From NCBI GenBank assembly GCA_003165615.1, contig PLWR01000176.1, positions 1-44,628 of the forward strand: DNA of 44,628 nucleotides, read 5' to 3'. The stretch is from Acidobacteriota bacterium. GTDB lineage: Bacteria; Acidobacteriota; Terriglobia; UBA7540. Made by a program: the position numbers and the translations under genes. Shown here in pieces: positions 26,493 through 35,392 of the stretch; within the stretch, counting starts at the first letter, position 1; each line of letters starts with the position of its first letter. Under the pieces are notes generated by a model. It saw nothing but the letters and a program-made list of their open reading frames with translations, searched no databases and was not told where the DNA came from.

Positions 26493-26592
26493 GTTGCCGA
26501 GTGGACATTCCTAGGCCACCTAATTACCCGGGAAGGGGCAGGGTGAGGGGGGATCGAACTTCCAGAAGAGGTTAGTGCCACCCGTCTCCTGG

Positions 26593-27645
26593 TCAAACAT
26601 TGGCCAGAATCTTCGACCGTTGCTCGCGAACCTTCCCCACCAGCGTGTCCCACCCTTTCACAAACATATTGCGGAAGAACTGGAGGGGGGCGAAATCGCC
26701 GAACTCTTCGATGGCAAGCCCGTCGTCGTGATAGGCCTTGCGGAAGTCAGGGAGTTTGTCACATAGCTCGTCAATCACGGCTTGCGGGGTCATGGCGTCA
26801 ATGCGGGAGGTAATGGGTGGATCAGCTTTGATAATTTCTTCCGCGGTGCTCCAGTTGATCGTCACGTGCAGCGCTCCGCCCACCATCTCCGTGAAGTGAT
26901 GGGTGCCACGGGCGCCCCCACCCAGCAAGGTAATGTCATATCCGCGTTTTCGCATCATCGCGTACTGCTTCCTTGCCAGGGTGCAGCCAGCCTGGGCGAG
27001 CGCCTGCGGAGAGACCTGAATGCCTTCGTGTTCCGCCGTCTTCGCCAGGCACTCATCAAAGATTCCTGAGATGTGCGTGACGTAGAAAAGGGGATGCTTG
27101 CCGCATCTTTGCGAAACCCGTTGATAAAGTTCGCAGACCTTGATGGCCTGGGCCATGGCAAAGACTTCCGTGGCGATGATGGGCATGTCCTCGGGGATCA
27201 ACTGCTCGAAAGCCTTCAAGCCCGCCGCCGTGCAGGGAATCTTGGTGATGAAATTCCTGGAGAGCTTACGGAACCGCAACGCCTCATTCACGATGTGGTC
27301 GGGATCTTCATCCAGGTGAGGGTCGCCTTGAATGGAAACGAAGCCTTGCCGGCCAGGTTCGCGGTCATAGAGATCCAGAAACTTCTCCATGATTTCCTTG
27401 ACCATGGTTTGTTGAGCCCGGTCCGCGGCGTGCTGGTCATCGGGGCTTCCTTGAATCGCCTCGCGGATGGCGCGCATCGCCCGGCTGGGTTCTTCCTTAA
27501 TGATGCGGGCGGAATAGGAAGGATTGGTGGTGCAACTAATTGCCCCAGCAGCAATGGCCTTGTCGGCCTCCTCGAGCGTGGGATTGTTGATCCACAGTCG
27601 CGTCGGCGTCTCCCGGTGCAGCCGGTGAAAATATCCATCCGTCAT
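26593..27645 (-). CDS. Transaldolase family protein
   Basis: A 350-residue TIM-barrel protein. It has SCTTNPSYSARII near residue 37 (the transaldolase TxNP motif), and the Schiff-base lysine segment FITKIPCTAAGLKAFEQL near residue 133. Transaldolases and fructose-6-phosphate aldolases move or cleave dihydroxyacetone units. The C-terminal region (DAMTPQAVIDELCDKLPDFR) is longer than in the small F6P aldolases. ATG 27645 has GGGAGGG upstream. Being next to acid-sugar genes, it may act on a catabolic sugar phosphate rather than in the housekeeping pentose pathway. Confidence 0.88.
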   Translation of the reverse strand: MTDGYFHRLHRETPTRLWINNPTLEEADKAIAAGAISCTTNPSYSARIIKEEPSRAMRAIREAIQGSPDDQHAADRAQQTMVKEIMEKFLDLYDREPGRQGFVSIQGDPHLDEDPDHIVNEALRFRKLSRNFITKIPCTAAGLKAFEQLIPEDMPIIATEVFAMAQAIKVCELYQRVSQRCGKHPLFYVTHISGIFDECLAKTAEHEGIQVSPQALAQAGCTLARKQYAMMRKRGYDITLLGGGARGTHHFTEMVGGALHVTINWSTAEEIIKADPPITSRIDAMTPQAVIDELCDKLPDFRKAYHDDGLAIEEFGDFAPLQFFRNMFVKGWDTLVGKVREQRSKILANV

Positions 27646-27723
27646 ATCCTTAACCCTCCCTTTTTGCTGTCAGGCTAATGGCTACACGCAGCGACGAAAG
27701 TTTTGCGCGTTGGCCTGTAGAGG

Positions 27724-27864
27724 TTGCGGAAAAACTCCTTGGTGCTGTCATTCTGAGGAGGTCGCCGCGGCGACCGACGAAGAATCTCGCATTGTCTCGA
27801 AGACACTCAGAGCGAGATCATTCGCCGCTGCTCAAGATGACAGCATGGGGGCGTTTTTCCGCAA
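27724..27864. repeat. Dispersed ~140-bp element, copy 1 (GCGGAAAAA termini)
   Basis: Begins TTGCGGAAAAAC and ends GTTTTTCCGCAA, a 12-bp terminal inverted repeat. Inside, CTGTCATTCTGAG near the left end is matched by a CTCAAGATGACAG near the right end. Two more copies occur at 34288-34412 and 43689-43823. Looks like a small non-coding mobile or REP-like element. Confidence 0.75.
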
Positions 27865-27870
27865 GCTCTG

Positions 27871-27934
27871 TAGCGGCGGTCTCTGACCGCCGTTCTTGAG
27901 AGCCGACCACTTTGGCGATCAGAGATCGCCGCTA
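27871..27934. repeat. GTAGCG-type palindromic element, 64 bp
   Basis: TAGCGGCGGTCTCTGA at 27871-27886 is repeated inverted at 27919-27934 with one mismatch in sixteen. A half copy lies at 35241-35262. Confidence 0.65.
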
Positions 27935-27938
27935 AAAC

Positions 27939-28766
27939 CTATGTCAGTTTGTTTAACCGGGCCTCAATCCGTTGCAAGGATTCGCAGGCTTTCTTGACGA
28001 CCTCCGCGGGATTGGCCTGGTGGAACTCGCGATTCCAAATCTCCAGCGAAATCGCGCCGTCGTAATGCAACCGATTCAGTTGCTCAAATACCGGCGCGAA
28101 ATCAATCGTGCCCTCGCCCGGAAAAGTTCGATTGTCATGAGGCATTCGCAGCTTTTCCATGGGTAAATTCATGGCATCTGAGACATGAACCAGGAAAATG
28201 TCTCCCGGAGCCATGTGCTCAAAATCCGCTATCTTCGACCCGCCCAGGAAAAAATGAAAAGTGTCGATAATCAAACCACCGTTGGGACACGCCGCGGCGG
28301 TAACCAAATCCCGTGCGCTGCGGAGATTGTTCACCTCTGCCGCGATTCCCGGAAACTCTAAGGCGATGCGAATGCCATACTTCGTCGCCACTTGGCACAC
28401 CTGGCGGAATCGCTCCGGGGCGCCATTGAGCCATCCCGGCCCCAGTGCTGGAATCGTCACAACAATTTTACAGCCCAAGGCCCGCGAAATCTCGCAGATG
28501 TAATGAGTTTGGATGAGAACTTCTTTGAGTTTGGTCTCATCCGCATCCATCCAGCCGCCCAGAAAGCACAATTCGGCAACCCGCAAGCCGGAGGAGTCCA
28601 ACTTGGCTTTAATCTCCCCCAGGGACTCGCCCTGAGCCATCGCCGCCTTCACATCATCCAGCCAGAGGCCGATCTGGCGAAAGGCCGCCGCCTGCGCCAG
28701 CTCGATTTGTCGTTCGAGCGGCGTGCTCTTGATAATTGCGGTGTTAAGGCAGAAACGCTCGTGCAT
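27939..28766 (-). CDS. Sugar phosphate isomerase/epimerase-like TIM-barrel protein
   Basis: About 275 residues of the AP-endonuclease-2-like TIM-barrel family. Metal-binding residues are plausible in order: Glu in IALEFPG, Asp and His in IIDTFHFF, His in FLVHVSD and Glu in ISLEIWN. Relatives include hydroxypyruvate isomerase and the OtnI isomerase of four-carbon acid-sugar pathways. Its place directly downstream of the PdxA2-like and DUF1537 kinase genes supports an OtnI-like role, but this is inferred. ATG 28766 is preferred to the GTG at 28802, which would add twelve poorly matching residues. Confidence 0.82.
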   Translation of the reverse strand: MHERFCLNTAIIKSTPLERQIELAQAAAFRQIGLWLDDVKAAMAQGESLGEIKAKLDSSGLRVAELCFLGGWMDADETKLKEVLIQTHYICEISRALGCKIVVTIPALGPGWLNGAPERFRQVCQVATKYGIRIALEFPGIAAEVNNLRSARDLVTAAACPNGGLIIDTFHFFLGGSKIADFEHMAPGDIFLVHVSDAMNLPMEKLRMPHDNRTFPGEGTIDFAPVFEQLNRLHYDGAISLEIWNREFHQANPAEVVKKACESLQRIEARLNKLT

Positions 28767-28809
28767 ATTCACTCGTGTCGTAGAGTTTGGTTTGATTCCC
28801 ACAATTCAC

Positions 28810-29823
28810 TTAAGAACTCAGTTTATCATCAAACGGAATCCCAGCACACGAGCCTTGGGCCATACGCTCGGCGAAATCAAGTGCATAGATGAAGCTTGCG
28901 ATGGAAGCTACTCCCCGGCCTGCGATGTCGAACGCCGTTCCGTGGTCAACCGAGGTGCGAATAATGGGGAGACCGAGGGTGACGTTGATTCCGCCTTCAA
29001 AATCCAGGAGCTTCAGGGGAATGTGCCCCTGGTCATGATACATGCAGACGATGGCGTCATACTTCTTCTTGCGTACGGCCATGTAGAATAGGGTGTCAGG
29101 CGGGAGCGGACCCTCCACCGGCATCCCCTGGCTCTGCGCCCATTCCACCGCGGGTCTGATCTCCCTTTCCTCTTCATCCCCGAAGAGCCCGTTTTCGCCG
29201 GCATGGGGATTCAAGCCCGCAACCGCGATGCGGGGATTCTCTTTCAGCCGGCGCATGGCCTCGCAGGTCAATCGGATGATGGTGGAGATGCGCTCTTTCT
29301 TGGCGCGGGCAATGGCCGTCGCCAGCGAAACATGCGTGCTCACATGGGTTACCACCAGTTGGTCGGAAACCAGCATGATGGTGACGTCCTTAGCGCCGCA
29401 AACTCCACCGATCAATTCTGTGTGCCCGGTGAAATGCGGGTCGGAAAGCTGCGTGGCCTCCTTGTTCATGGGGAGGGTGACCATCGCGGCGATTTCTCCT
29501 GCCAGTGCGGCGCGCGCGGCGGCCACCACGTATTCACGCGCAGCGTGGCCGGACTTGGCGCTGAGCTTGCCCACCGACACCTCCTGAGGCGACATGACGG
29601 CGGCGTCGATCACATTCAAAGGGCCTGCTGCAAACTCCTGCGCCTTGGTGATTTTTCGCAGGGACACGCCACATGCAAGTTTTTGGTTGTAGTATTCGAG
29701 CGCTGCCATATCCCCGAAAGCTATAATCGGGACCTTCACTTTGCCTTCCGCAAATGCCTTGAGAAGGATCTCGGGGCCGACTCCGCTGGAGTCACCCATC
29801 GTGACACCAAAAAGTTGATCCAT
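28810..29823 (-). CDS. 4-hydroxythreonine-4-phosphate dehydrogenase family (PdxA2-like)
   Basis: A 337-residue protein with the PdxA motifs GDSSGVGPEI at the N-terminus, TLPMNKEA near 117, AGLNPHAGENGLFGDEE near 200 and the C-terminal MYHDQGHIPLKLLDF and TSVDHGTAFDIAGRG. PdxA oxidises 4-phosphohydroxythreonine in vitamin B6 synthesis; the PdxA2 branch instead oxidises 4-phospho-threonate or -erythronate to a product that loses CO2 to give DHAP. Directly after a DUF1537 kinase gene (5-base gap), PdxA2 is the more likely assignment. Confidence 0.88.
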   Translation of the reverse strand: MDQLFGVTMGDSSGVGPEILLKAFAEGKVKVPIIAFGDMAALEYYNQKLACGVSLRKITKAQEFAAGPLNVIDAAVMSPQEVSVGKLSAKSGHAAREYVVAAARAALAGEIAAMVTLPMNKEATQLSDPHFTGHTELIGGVCGAKDVTIMLVSDQLVVTHVSTHVSLATAIARAKKERISTIIRLTCEAMRRLKENPRIAVAGLNPHAGENGLFGDEEEREIRPAVEWAQSQGMPVEGPLPPDTLFYMAVRKKKYDAIVCMYHDQGHIPLKLLDFEGGINVTLGLPIIRTSVDHGTAFDIAGRGVASIASFIYALDFAERMAQGSCAGIPFDDKLSS

Positions 29824-29828
29824 GGTTT

Positions 29829-31007
29829 TTACCTTTCCCCTAACGAGTCCCGAAGGGATGCGAGAACGGTCGGGGGGCCAAAGCTGCCCGCCTTTGTTAC
29901 CAGATAAAGGTCGCGATCTCGATGGCCAATGTGCGCGCCGAACTGTTTCGCCTCAATCCTGGAAATGGGGATACCTTCCATCACTTCCCCTAAGGGGTGA
30001 AGGGGCGGATGGCCGATTGCTTCCACAATGGCATACGCCGTATCGCCCCCGAATACCACCAGCGCATCGAGCGGAGAGCGTACCAGGAGCTGGCAGACCG
30101 ACCGCGCCAGGCTTTTGGCGAAATCAAATGTTGCCCCGCTCGTGCCGCTTCCTTCTTCCAGGATAATCCAGCCGCCCTCGGTGGCAGCGTCTGAAATCGA
30201 ACGGCTATCGATGGCCCTGAACCCCTCACGCTTCGCTTGTTCCACCTGCTGAAGAGATACTTTGTGCAAGCTGCCATTTACGATCAGGGCATTCCGGGCG
30301 CTCGGAAGGGCAGGGGGCTCGCGGCGGCGTGGCATATCCATAAGCCGGGCAAGTTGAGTGGCAAAACCGGCTGGCCCCGCAGCGAGCCGGAAATTTGCGG
30401 AACTTATGAACGCTCTCGCGGCGGCTTCCACCTCCGCGTCGGTTTCGCCGTCACAAACCGCAATGCACGATGGCACGCAATTCATGACGTCCCTCACCGG
30501 CCCTGACCGCACCGGTACCCGGCATGATGCCGCCAGCAAGGTCGGGATATGGCTCTCCTTGACGGGATTGAATGGATCGTGGGCAAAACAGGTGGCGCCT
30601 ACCCGGACTCCGTCCACATAGAGAGAGCCGTTTCTTACCGTGCGTCTCATTTGCGGATAGGCGGGAACGTAAAGAAGCGGCGAACCTTCATAGGCGTCAA
30701 TCAAGGCGGCAAGCTCAACGCCGATATTTCCTCGCAACGTGGAATCGGTCTTCTTATAGACGTGGGAAAACCCCTGACCGTGCGCGGCACAAGCGAGGTC
30801 GTAGACTCGCCGGGCTGCCTCGGCGGCCTTGGCGTGCCGTGTTTCTGTATCCACCACCAAGGCGCCCGTGGCATCGTGCAGATCGCGCGGCAAGAGATTT
30901 TGCACGGTTCTTACCTGCGACCTCACGCCCGCCGCGGCGAACTTGGCGCCAACTTCGAGCGCTCCCGTCAAGTCATCTGCCAATACGAGAATTCGGTGGT
31001 CCGCCAT
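29829..31007 (-). CDS. Four-carbon acid sugar kinase (DUF1537 family)
   Basis: A 392-residue kinase. The N-terminal domain has LVLADDLTGALEVGAKFAAAG with the DDLTGA signature, then VVDTETRH and YKKTDSTLRGNIGVEL; the C-terminal nucleotide-binding domain has VFGGDTAYAI near residue 325. DUF1537 kinases phosphorylate D-threonate, D-erythronate or 3-oxo-tetronates. Paired with a PdxA2 homologue, the known pathway yields DHAP. The start ATG 31007 has only a weak ribosome site. Exact acid sugar unknown. Confidence 0.9.
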   Translation of the reverse strand: MADHRILVLADDLTGALEVGAKFAAAGVRSQVRTVQNLLPRDLHDATGALVVDTETRHAKAAEAARRVYDLACAAHGQGFSHVYKKTDSTLRGNIGVELAALIDAYEGSPLLYVPAYPQMRRTVRNGSLYVDGVRVGATCFAHDPFNPVKESHIPTLLAASCRVPVRSGPVRDVMNCVPSCIAVCDGETDAEVEAAARAFISSANFRLAAGPAGFATQLARLMDMPRRREPPALPSARNALIVNGSLHKVSLQQVEQAKREGFRAIDSRSISDAATEGGWIILEEGSGTSGATFDFAKSLARSVCQLLVRSPLDALVVFGGDTAYAIVEAIGHPPLHPLGEVMEGIPISRIEAKQFGAHIGHRDRDLYLVTKAGSFGPPTVLASLRDSLGER

Positions 31008-31230
31008 GTTTCGCCCAGGCTTTCCAAACGCATGTGATTGTAGCGCAAGCCTACCCCCTGAAGGTAAGCCATTCCCAGCCTACGGCAGCTTCCCATTACG
31101 AAAGACTTGACGAGACAGGGCGCTCTCCCTCAGAGTAGCTCGACATGGTGACCACAACTGCGGCGGGCCCAAACAAGGTGCGTCATGAATACCTGAAGAT
31201 CCCAAGAAACCGAGTGAGTGGAGGAAATTT

Positions 31231-32811
31231 ATGGATGGAATCATATTGAAGCGAAGATTCATGGCGGTGCTTGCTTGCATCGCATTGGCACTGGGCATGC
31301 GCGATTTGCGGGCGGACGTGAAGCTGCCCAACCTGATTTCCGACGGCATGGTGCTGCAACAAGGAATGAAAGTGAACATCTGGGGGACCGCCGACCCTGG
31401 TGAACATGTGACCGTAACTTTACAGGATCAGCGTGCCACCTCCGTAGCCGACGGAAAGGGCATGTGGCAGGTGAAATTGGGCCCGCTCAATCCTGGAGGG
31501 CCATTCACGCTCACCGTCGCTGGGAAGAACATTGTGGTGCTGCACGATGTGCTGGTGGGAGAGGTCTGGGTGTGCTCGGGGCAATCCAACATGGAGATGC
31601 CTGTGGGTGTAACCCAGGGCGGATGGAGTTCAGGGGTACTTAATTACCAGGATGAAATCGCCCGCGCCGATTATCCCATGCTCAGGATGTTCACGGTTCG
31701 ACGTGCTGTTGCGGGGAAGCCGCAAACGGATGTGCAAGGGAATTGGGTGGCTGCGCACGGGCAGGCCGTCAGCGATTTTTCCGCCGTGGGTTATTTCTTT
31801 GGCCGCGACCTGCAGAGAATTCTGAATGTGCCTATCGGCATGATCCACTCGTCCTGGGGAGGCACGACCGCGGAGGCGTGGACCAGTCGCGGCACGCTCG
31901 AATCTGAACCGGAGTTCAAGTCCATACTCGACGACGGAACGAAACTCCTCTCCGCATATCCAAAGGTCGTTCAGGATTACGAACAACAATTGGCCCAGTG
32001 GCGGCAAGAATCTGACAAGGCAGAAGGTGATGGCGCGCCAATGCCGACGTTCCCCACCATGCCGAAGGATCCGAGGAGCGATCCCGCGCGCCCCGCTGGC
32101 CTCTACAACGCCATGGTGATGCCGCTCACGCCTTACGCCATTCGCGGCGTCATCTGGTATCAGGGAGAATCCAATTCCGACCGCCCCATCCAGTATCGCA
32201 AGTTGTTTCCGGCCATGATTCGCGACTGGCGGCAATCCTGGGGTGAAGGTGATTTCCCTTTCCTGTATGTTCAATTGGCCAATTGGGGTGTTCACGCGCT
32301 GAAATATCGTTGGCCCGAATTACGCGAAGCACAGTCGATGACGCTTTCACTGCCCAAAACCGGCATGGCGGTGACGATTGACATTGGTGACGCCTCCAAC
32401 ATTCATCCCACCAATAAACAGGAAGTTGGCTATAGGCTGGCGTTGGCTGCGCAAGGGATTGCCTATGGGCACGATGTGATTTATTCCGGACCTACTTACG
32501 AATCCATGACCATAGAGGGAGGGAAAGTTCGTTTGCACTTCCAGCATGCTTACGGTGGGTTGACGGCGAAGAGCTTGTCGATCATCTCCGTCTCGGGCTT
32601 CGAGATTGCCGGCGAGGACCGCAAATTCGTTGGCGCTGATGCCAGGATCGAGGGTGATACCGTGGTGGTCAGCAGCGATCAGGTTCCGCACCCGATCGCC
32701 GTCCGTTATGCGTGGGGCATGAATCCGCGGCCCAGTATTTACAACCGGGCGGATTTGCCGGCTTCGCCTTTTCGCACCGACAAATGGGAGGATTTGGATG
32801 CAGCCTGGTGA
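31231..32811 (+). CDS. Sialate O-acetylesterase-like SGNH hydrolase, secreted
   Basis: A 526-residue protein with an N-terminal signal peptide (hydrophobic FMAVLACIALALGM, cleavage expected near LRADV). The SGNH/SASA signature WVCSGQSNMEMPV gives the catalytic Ser, and DASNIHPTNKQEVGYRLA carries the Asp-x-x-His pair. A beta-rich segment precedes and a sandwich-like domain follows the hydrolase core. Such enzymes remove acetyl groups from sialic acid or plant cell-wall sugars in the periplasm or outside. GGAGG lies six bases before the ATG. Divergent from the acid-sugar kinase, it likely feeds the same catabolic region by deacetylating oligosaccharides. Confidence 0.88.
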   Translation: MDGIILKRRFMAVLACIALALGMRDLRADVKLPNLISDGMVLQQGMKVNIWGTADPGEHVTVTLQDQRATSVADGKGMWQVKLGPLNPGGPFTLTVAGKNIVVLHDVLVGEVWVCSGQSNMEMPVGVTQGGWSSGVLNYQDEIARADYPMLRMFTVRRAVAGKPQTDVQGNWVAAHGQAVSDFSAVGYFFGRDLQRILNVPIGMIHSSWGGTTAEAWTSRGTLESEPEFKSILDDGTKLLSAYPKVVQDYEQQLAQWRQESDKAEGDGAPMPTFPTMPKDPRSDPARPAGLYNAMVMPLTPYAIRGVIWYQGESNSDRPIQYRKLFPAMIRDWRQSWGEGDFPFLYVQLANWGVHALKYRWPELREAQSMTLSLPKTGMAVTIDIGDASNIHPTNKQEVGYRLALAAQGIAYGHDVIYSGPTYESMTIEGGKVRLHFQHAYGGLTAKSLSIISVSGFEIAGEDRKFVGADARIEGDTVVVSSDQVPHPIAVRYAWGMNPRPSIYNRADLPASPFRTDKWEDLDAAW

Positions 32812-33194
32812 GGTCCCGAAAGGTCCTGAAGGCCGACAGTTGAACCCGGAGCGCGTTGTATGTCCAGACAAAAATCCTAGACATCCGCGTGCATGACTGG
32901 CGCCTCCAGCGGCAGGAGCCTTCGGTCCTGGCGGTCCGGTCAGAAGGCTGCGGGGATGGGGAAACTCGTCACGCGGGCATTCTCATCGAGTTCCGCTTCC
33001 GAGCGGCTCGCCGGGATGGTCGAGACCACGGCCTTGGGCATCAGGGTTCACTGAAATCCTGCTTTAACAACTTTGGGAATAGCGTTATGCTGGGGCGCGC
33101 ATGGGGGGGGAGATCCCTCGAACGCTCCGGTCAAGCGCGCTGAGGGGCTGTGCAGCCGGCGGCCGTTTCGCTTGGAGCCCTTTCGGGAGGAACC
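32812..33194. other. Gap with a decayed gene end before rhaT
   Basis: This 383-base stretch has no intact gene. It contains the aldo/keto reductase remnant at 32941-33042 on the minus strand and, close to its right end, the GGGAGG ribosome site of the RhaT gene. Confidence 0.6.
32941..33042 (-). pseudogene. C-terminal remnant of an aldo/keto reductase
   Basis: A 33-codon frame ends in TGA at 32941 and reads VVSTIPASRSEAELDEN then a short helix-like stretch closing with SFPIPAAF. This is the C-terminal signature of aldo/keto reductases, where a conserved S-x-I-P-x-x-R/S segment binds NADP and the enzyme ends in PIPxxFW. A TGA is met just upstream in the same frame, so the rest of the gene is gone. 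Its place among sugar-catabolic genes suggests a lost sugar dehydrogenase. Confidence 0.6.
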
Positions 33195-34232
33195 ATGGGT
33201 AGTGTTGGTACTTTTGCGGCGGGCATCCTGATGGGCCTTCTCGCGGGCTTGTTGAATGGCATTTTCCTGCTTCCCATGCGTTATACGAAGAAGTGGGCAT
33301 GGGAAAATGTCTGGATCTTTTTCACGATTCTTTCCTGCGGCTTGTTCCCGTGGATTGCCGCGCGCATCGCGGTTCCGCATCTCATGGATGTCTTTCGTTC
33401 CGTCCCCCTCTCGGCCTTCGTGCCCGGGTTGCTGGCGGGGTTGGTGTGGGGTGTCGGCCAGGTCTTGTACGGTCTGGGTTGCGGCATGGTAGGAATCGCC
33501 ATCGGCAGCGCGGTGATTGGCTGCACGGCCATCACTGCCGGAACGCTGGGGCCTCTCATCGTTTACACCCCGAGCAAAATCTTCAGCTCTGCCAGCCTGA
33601 TTCTGCTGGTGGCGACAGGCTTAATCGTCGTCGGCATCTACATGTATGGAAAAGCCGGCCAGGCCAGGGAGAGGGAAATGGCCGGCACCGGCGAGAAGCA
33701 GATTGTGGCGGGAACCTTTCGCCTGGGACTTACCATCTGTTTGATTTGCGGAGTGGTGGGTACGATTTTCGTTTACGGAGGGCGATCAAGCACCGGGTTG
33801 TTGATAGCCGCCAAGGGTGCCGGCGCCTCGTCTCTCCTGACGTTCTGCGTCCCCTTTGTCGTCACTTTTAACGCCGGCGCCGTGGCCGGGACCGTCTTTT
33901 CGCTGTACAAGCTGCGGAAGAATCGGACGGGATCCTATTTCTTAACCAGCGGAGCGTTCCTGTGGAATTTAGGCATGGCGGCCGCCATGGGATTGCTGTG
34001 GTATAGCGCTCTGATGCTCTATGGCATGGCTTCGTCAGCCCTGGGAAAATTGGGCTCTTCCGTGGCCTTTGCCTTGTTTTCCAGTGGCACGGTGCTGTTC
34101 GCCAACCTGTTCGGATGGCTGGTGGGAGAGTGGAAGGGAGCCAGCCGCCAAACCATTCAGGGTTTCATCAAAGGCATGGTGTTTATCGTCTGCGCCATCC
34201 TTCTCATCGCTTTTGGATTGAACACGCAGTAG
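33195..34232 (+). CDS. rhaT: L-rhamnose/proton symporter family protein (RhaT-like)
   Basis: A 345-residue polytopic protein with about ten membrane helices in the drug/metabolite-transporter-like fold. The family segment LLPMRYTKKWAWENVWIFF at residues 24-42 and VWGVGQVLYGLGCGMVGIAI match RhaT. RhaT imports L-rhamnose or L-lyxose with a proton. ATG 33195 follows GGGAGG with a five-base spacer; the upstream in-frame ATG at 33150 lacks a ribosome site. It is followed by an HpaI-type aldolase gene, consistent with uptake of a deoxy or acid sugar. Substrate assignment rests on family only. Confidence 0.9.
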   Translation: MGSVGTFAAGILMGLLAGLLNGIFLLPMRYTKKWAWENVWIFFTILSCGLFPWIAARIAVPHLMDVFRSVPLSAFVPGLLAGLVWGVGQVLYGLGCGMVGIAIGSAVIGCTAITAGTLGPLIVYTPSKIFSSASLILLVATGLIVVGIYMYGKAGQAREREMAGTGEKQIVAGTFRLGLTICLICGVVGTIFVYGGRSSTGLLIAAKGAGASSLLTFCVPFVVTFNAGAVAGTVFSLYKLRKNRTGSYFLTSGAFLWNLGMAAAMGLLWYSALMLYGMASSALGKLGSSVAFALFSSGTVLFANLFGWLVGEWKGASRQTIQGFIKGMVFIVCAILLIAFGLNTQ

Positions 34233-34475
34233 GGCGGCACGGGACCAATGAGGGTGGAAGCTGCGGTTTCGGCGGGACTAACGAGGTGGCGGAAAAACCT
34301 ATCAAACTGTCATTCTGAGGAGGTTGCCGCGGCGACCGATGAAGAATCTCGCCTTGTCTTGAAAACACTCAGAGCTAGATCCTTCGCTGCTGCTCAGGAT
34401 GACAGCATTTGGTGGCGGCGCATACAGGAAAGGCAATGTAGTCGCCACCCGCGGTAATCGAAAGGACAAAGGACA
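34233..34475. other. Spacer between rhaT and the aldolase gene
   Basis: 243 bases, half of them taken by the second copy of the GCGGAAAAA element. An AAAGGACA ribosome site stands just before the aldolase ATG. No gene. Confidence 0.6.
34288..34412. repeat. Dispersed ~140-bp element, copy 2 (right end decayed)
   Basis: Same sequence family and orientation as the copy at 27724: starts GGCGGAAAAACC, has CTGTCATTCTGAGGAGG and ends with CTGCTCAGGATGACAG. The right-hand TTTTTCCGC terminus is missing. Confidence 0.7.
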
Positions 34476-35243
34476 ATGAGCGAAAGTGCTTCTTCCAAAT
34501 CGCCCATCATGTTGGGAATATTTCAATACATGCCGTTGCCAATGGTTTCACGCTATTTGGCCCGCCAGGGATGGAAGTGGGTGGTTCTCGACATGCAACA
34601 TGGCCCGATGAACAATGAGACAGCCTACGAATGCATCCACACGCTGCGTGCCCATGGGGCCCAGCCTTACGTGCGCGTGTCCGTGGATCATCCCACCATG
34701 ATTCAAAGGCTGCTTGACCTGGGAGCAGCGGGTATTGTGGTTCCGGTGGTGAATTCCAAGGAAGCCGCCCAGGCAGCGGCTTATGCGGCGAAATTCCCAC
34801 CGCTCGGCGGCCGCTCCAAAGGGGGAGACGTCGATCTCCAGTTTGGCGAGGACTATGCCGAGTGGGCCAATCGCGACACCAAACTTCTGGTACAGATTGA
34901 GCATATCGATGCCGTCAACTCGGTGGAGCAAATCCTGGCCGTCGAGGGAGTCGATGGCTGCTTCATGGGGCAGGTGGACCTTGCCATCTCCATGGGACTC
35001 GGCCATCGCAACTTCAAAGATAATGAGGAGCACCGCAAAGGCATTCAGCGCTCCGTGGATGTTTGCAATGGATTGGGAAAGCTGGCCTGCTACAACGCCT
35101 TTTCCATGGCCGAGGCGGAGGAGCGGGCGCGGCAGGGATTCCGCGGCATTACCTTCCGCTCCGATGTGGATTGGCTGTTGGGAGCGACGGGCGCCTTGCT
35201 GGCCGAAATCCAAAACGAATTCGGAGGCGCGGCGGAATTGTAG
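34476..35243 (+). CDS. HpcH/HpaI family aldolase (2-keto-3-deoxy-sugar-acid aldolase type)
   Basis: A 255-residue TIM-barrel class II aldolase. Its landmarks are VLDMQHGPM (catalytic His region), VRVSVDHPTMIQRLLDLGAA, PFPPLGGRS-like FPPLGGRSKGG, VQIEHIDAV (metal Glu) and GQVDLAISMGL (metal Asp). Family members cleave 2-keto-3-deoxy-glucarate or 2-keto-3-deoxy-L-rhamnonate to pyruvate plus an aldehyde. Next to RhaT, a rhamnonate-type substrate is attractive but unproven. AAAGGACA precedes the ATG. Its TAG stop is the first three bases of a GTAGCG-type repeat. Confidence 0.88.
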   Translation: MSESASSKSPIMLGIFQYMPLPMVSRYLARQGWKWVVLDMQHGPMNNETAYECIHTLRAHGAQPYVRVSVDHPTMIQRLLDLGAAGIVVPVVNSKEAAQAAAYAAKFPPLGGRSKGGDVDLQFGEDYAEWANRDTKLLVQIEHIDAVNSVEQILAVEGVDGCFMGQVDLAISMGLGHRNFKDNEEHRKGIQRSVDVCNGLGKLACYNAFSMAEAEERARQGFRGITFRSDVDWLLGATGALLAEIQNEFGGAAEL

Positions 35244-35392
35244 CGGCGGTCTATGACCGTCGCCGACGCTCTTTGCGCGCCGCCTGAAGTTTCTGCATTT
35301 CTGATGGGAGCGCCCGCCGGACCCTCAGCGATGACGCCGCAAAGACATGTCCGGGTTGGCGATACGGCCAAGTGACCCAGGATGCGAAACTG

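Larger units (their letters stand above)
27646..27938. other. Repeat-filled gap between the isomerase and transaldolase genes
   Basis: No gene here. Most of this 293-base gap is taken up by one copy of the GCGGAAAAA element (27724-27864) and a GTAGCG-type palindrome (27871-27934). A promoter for the transaldolase may lie close to 27700 but I cannot define it. Confidence 0.6.
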
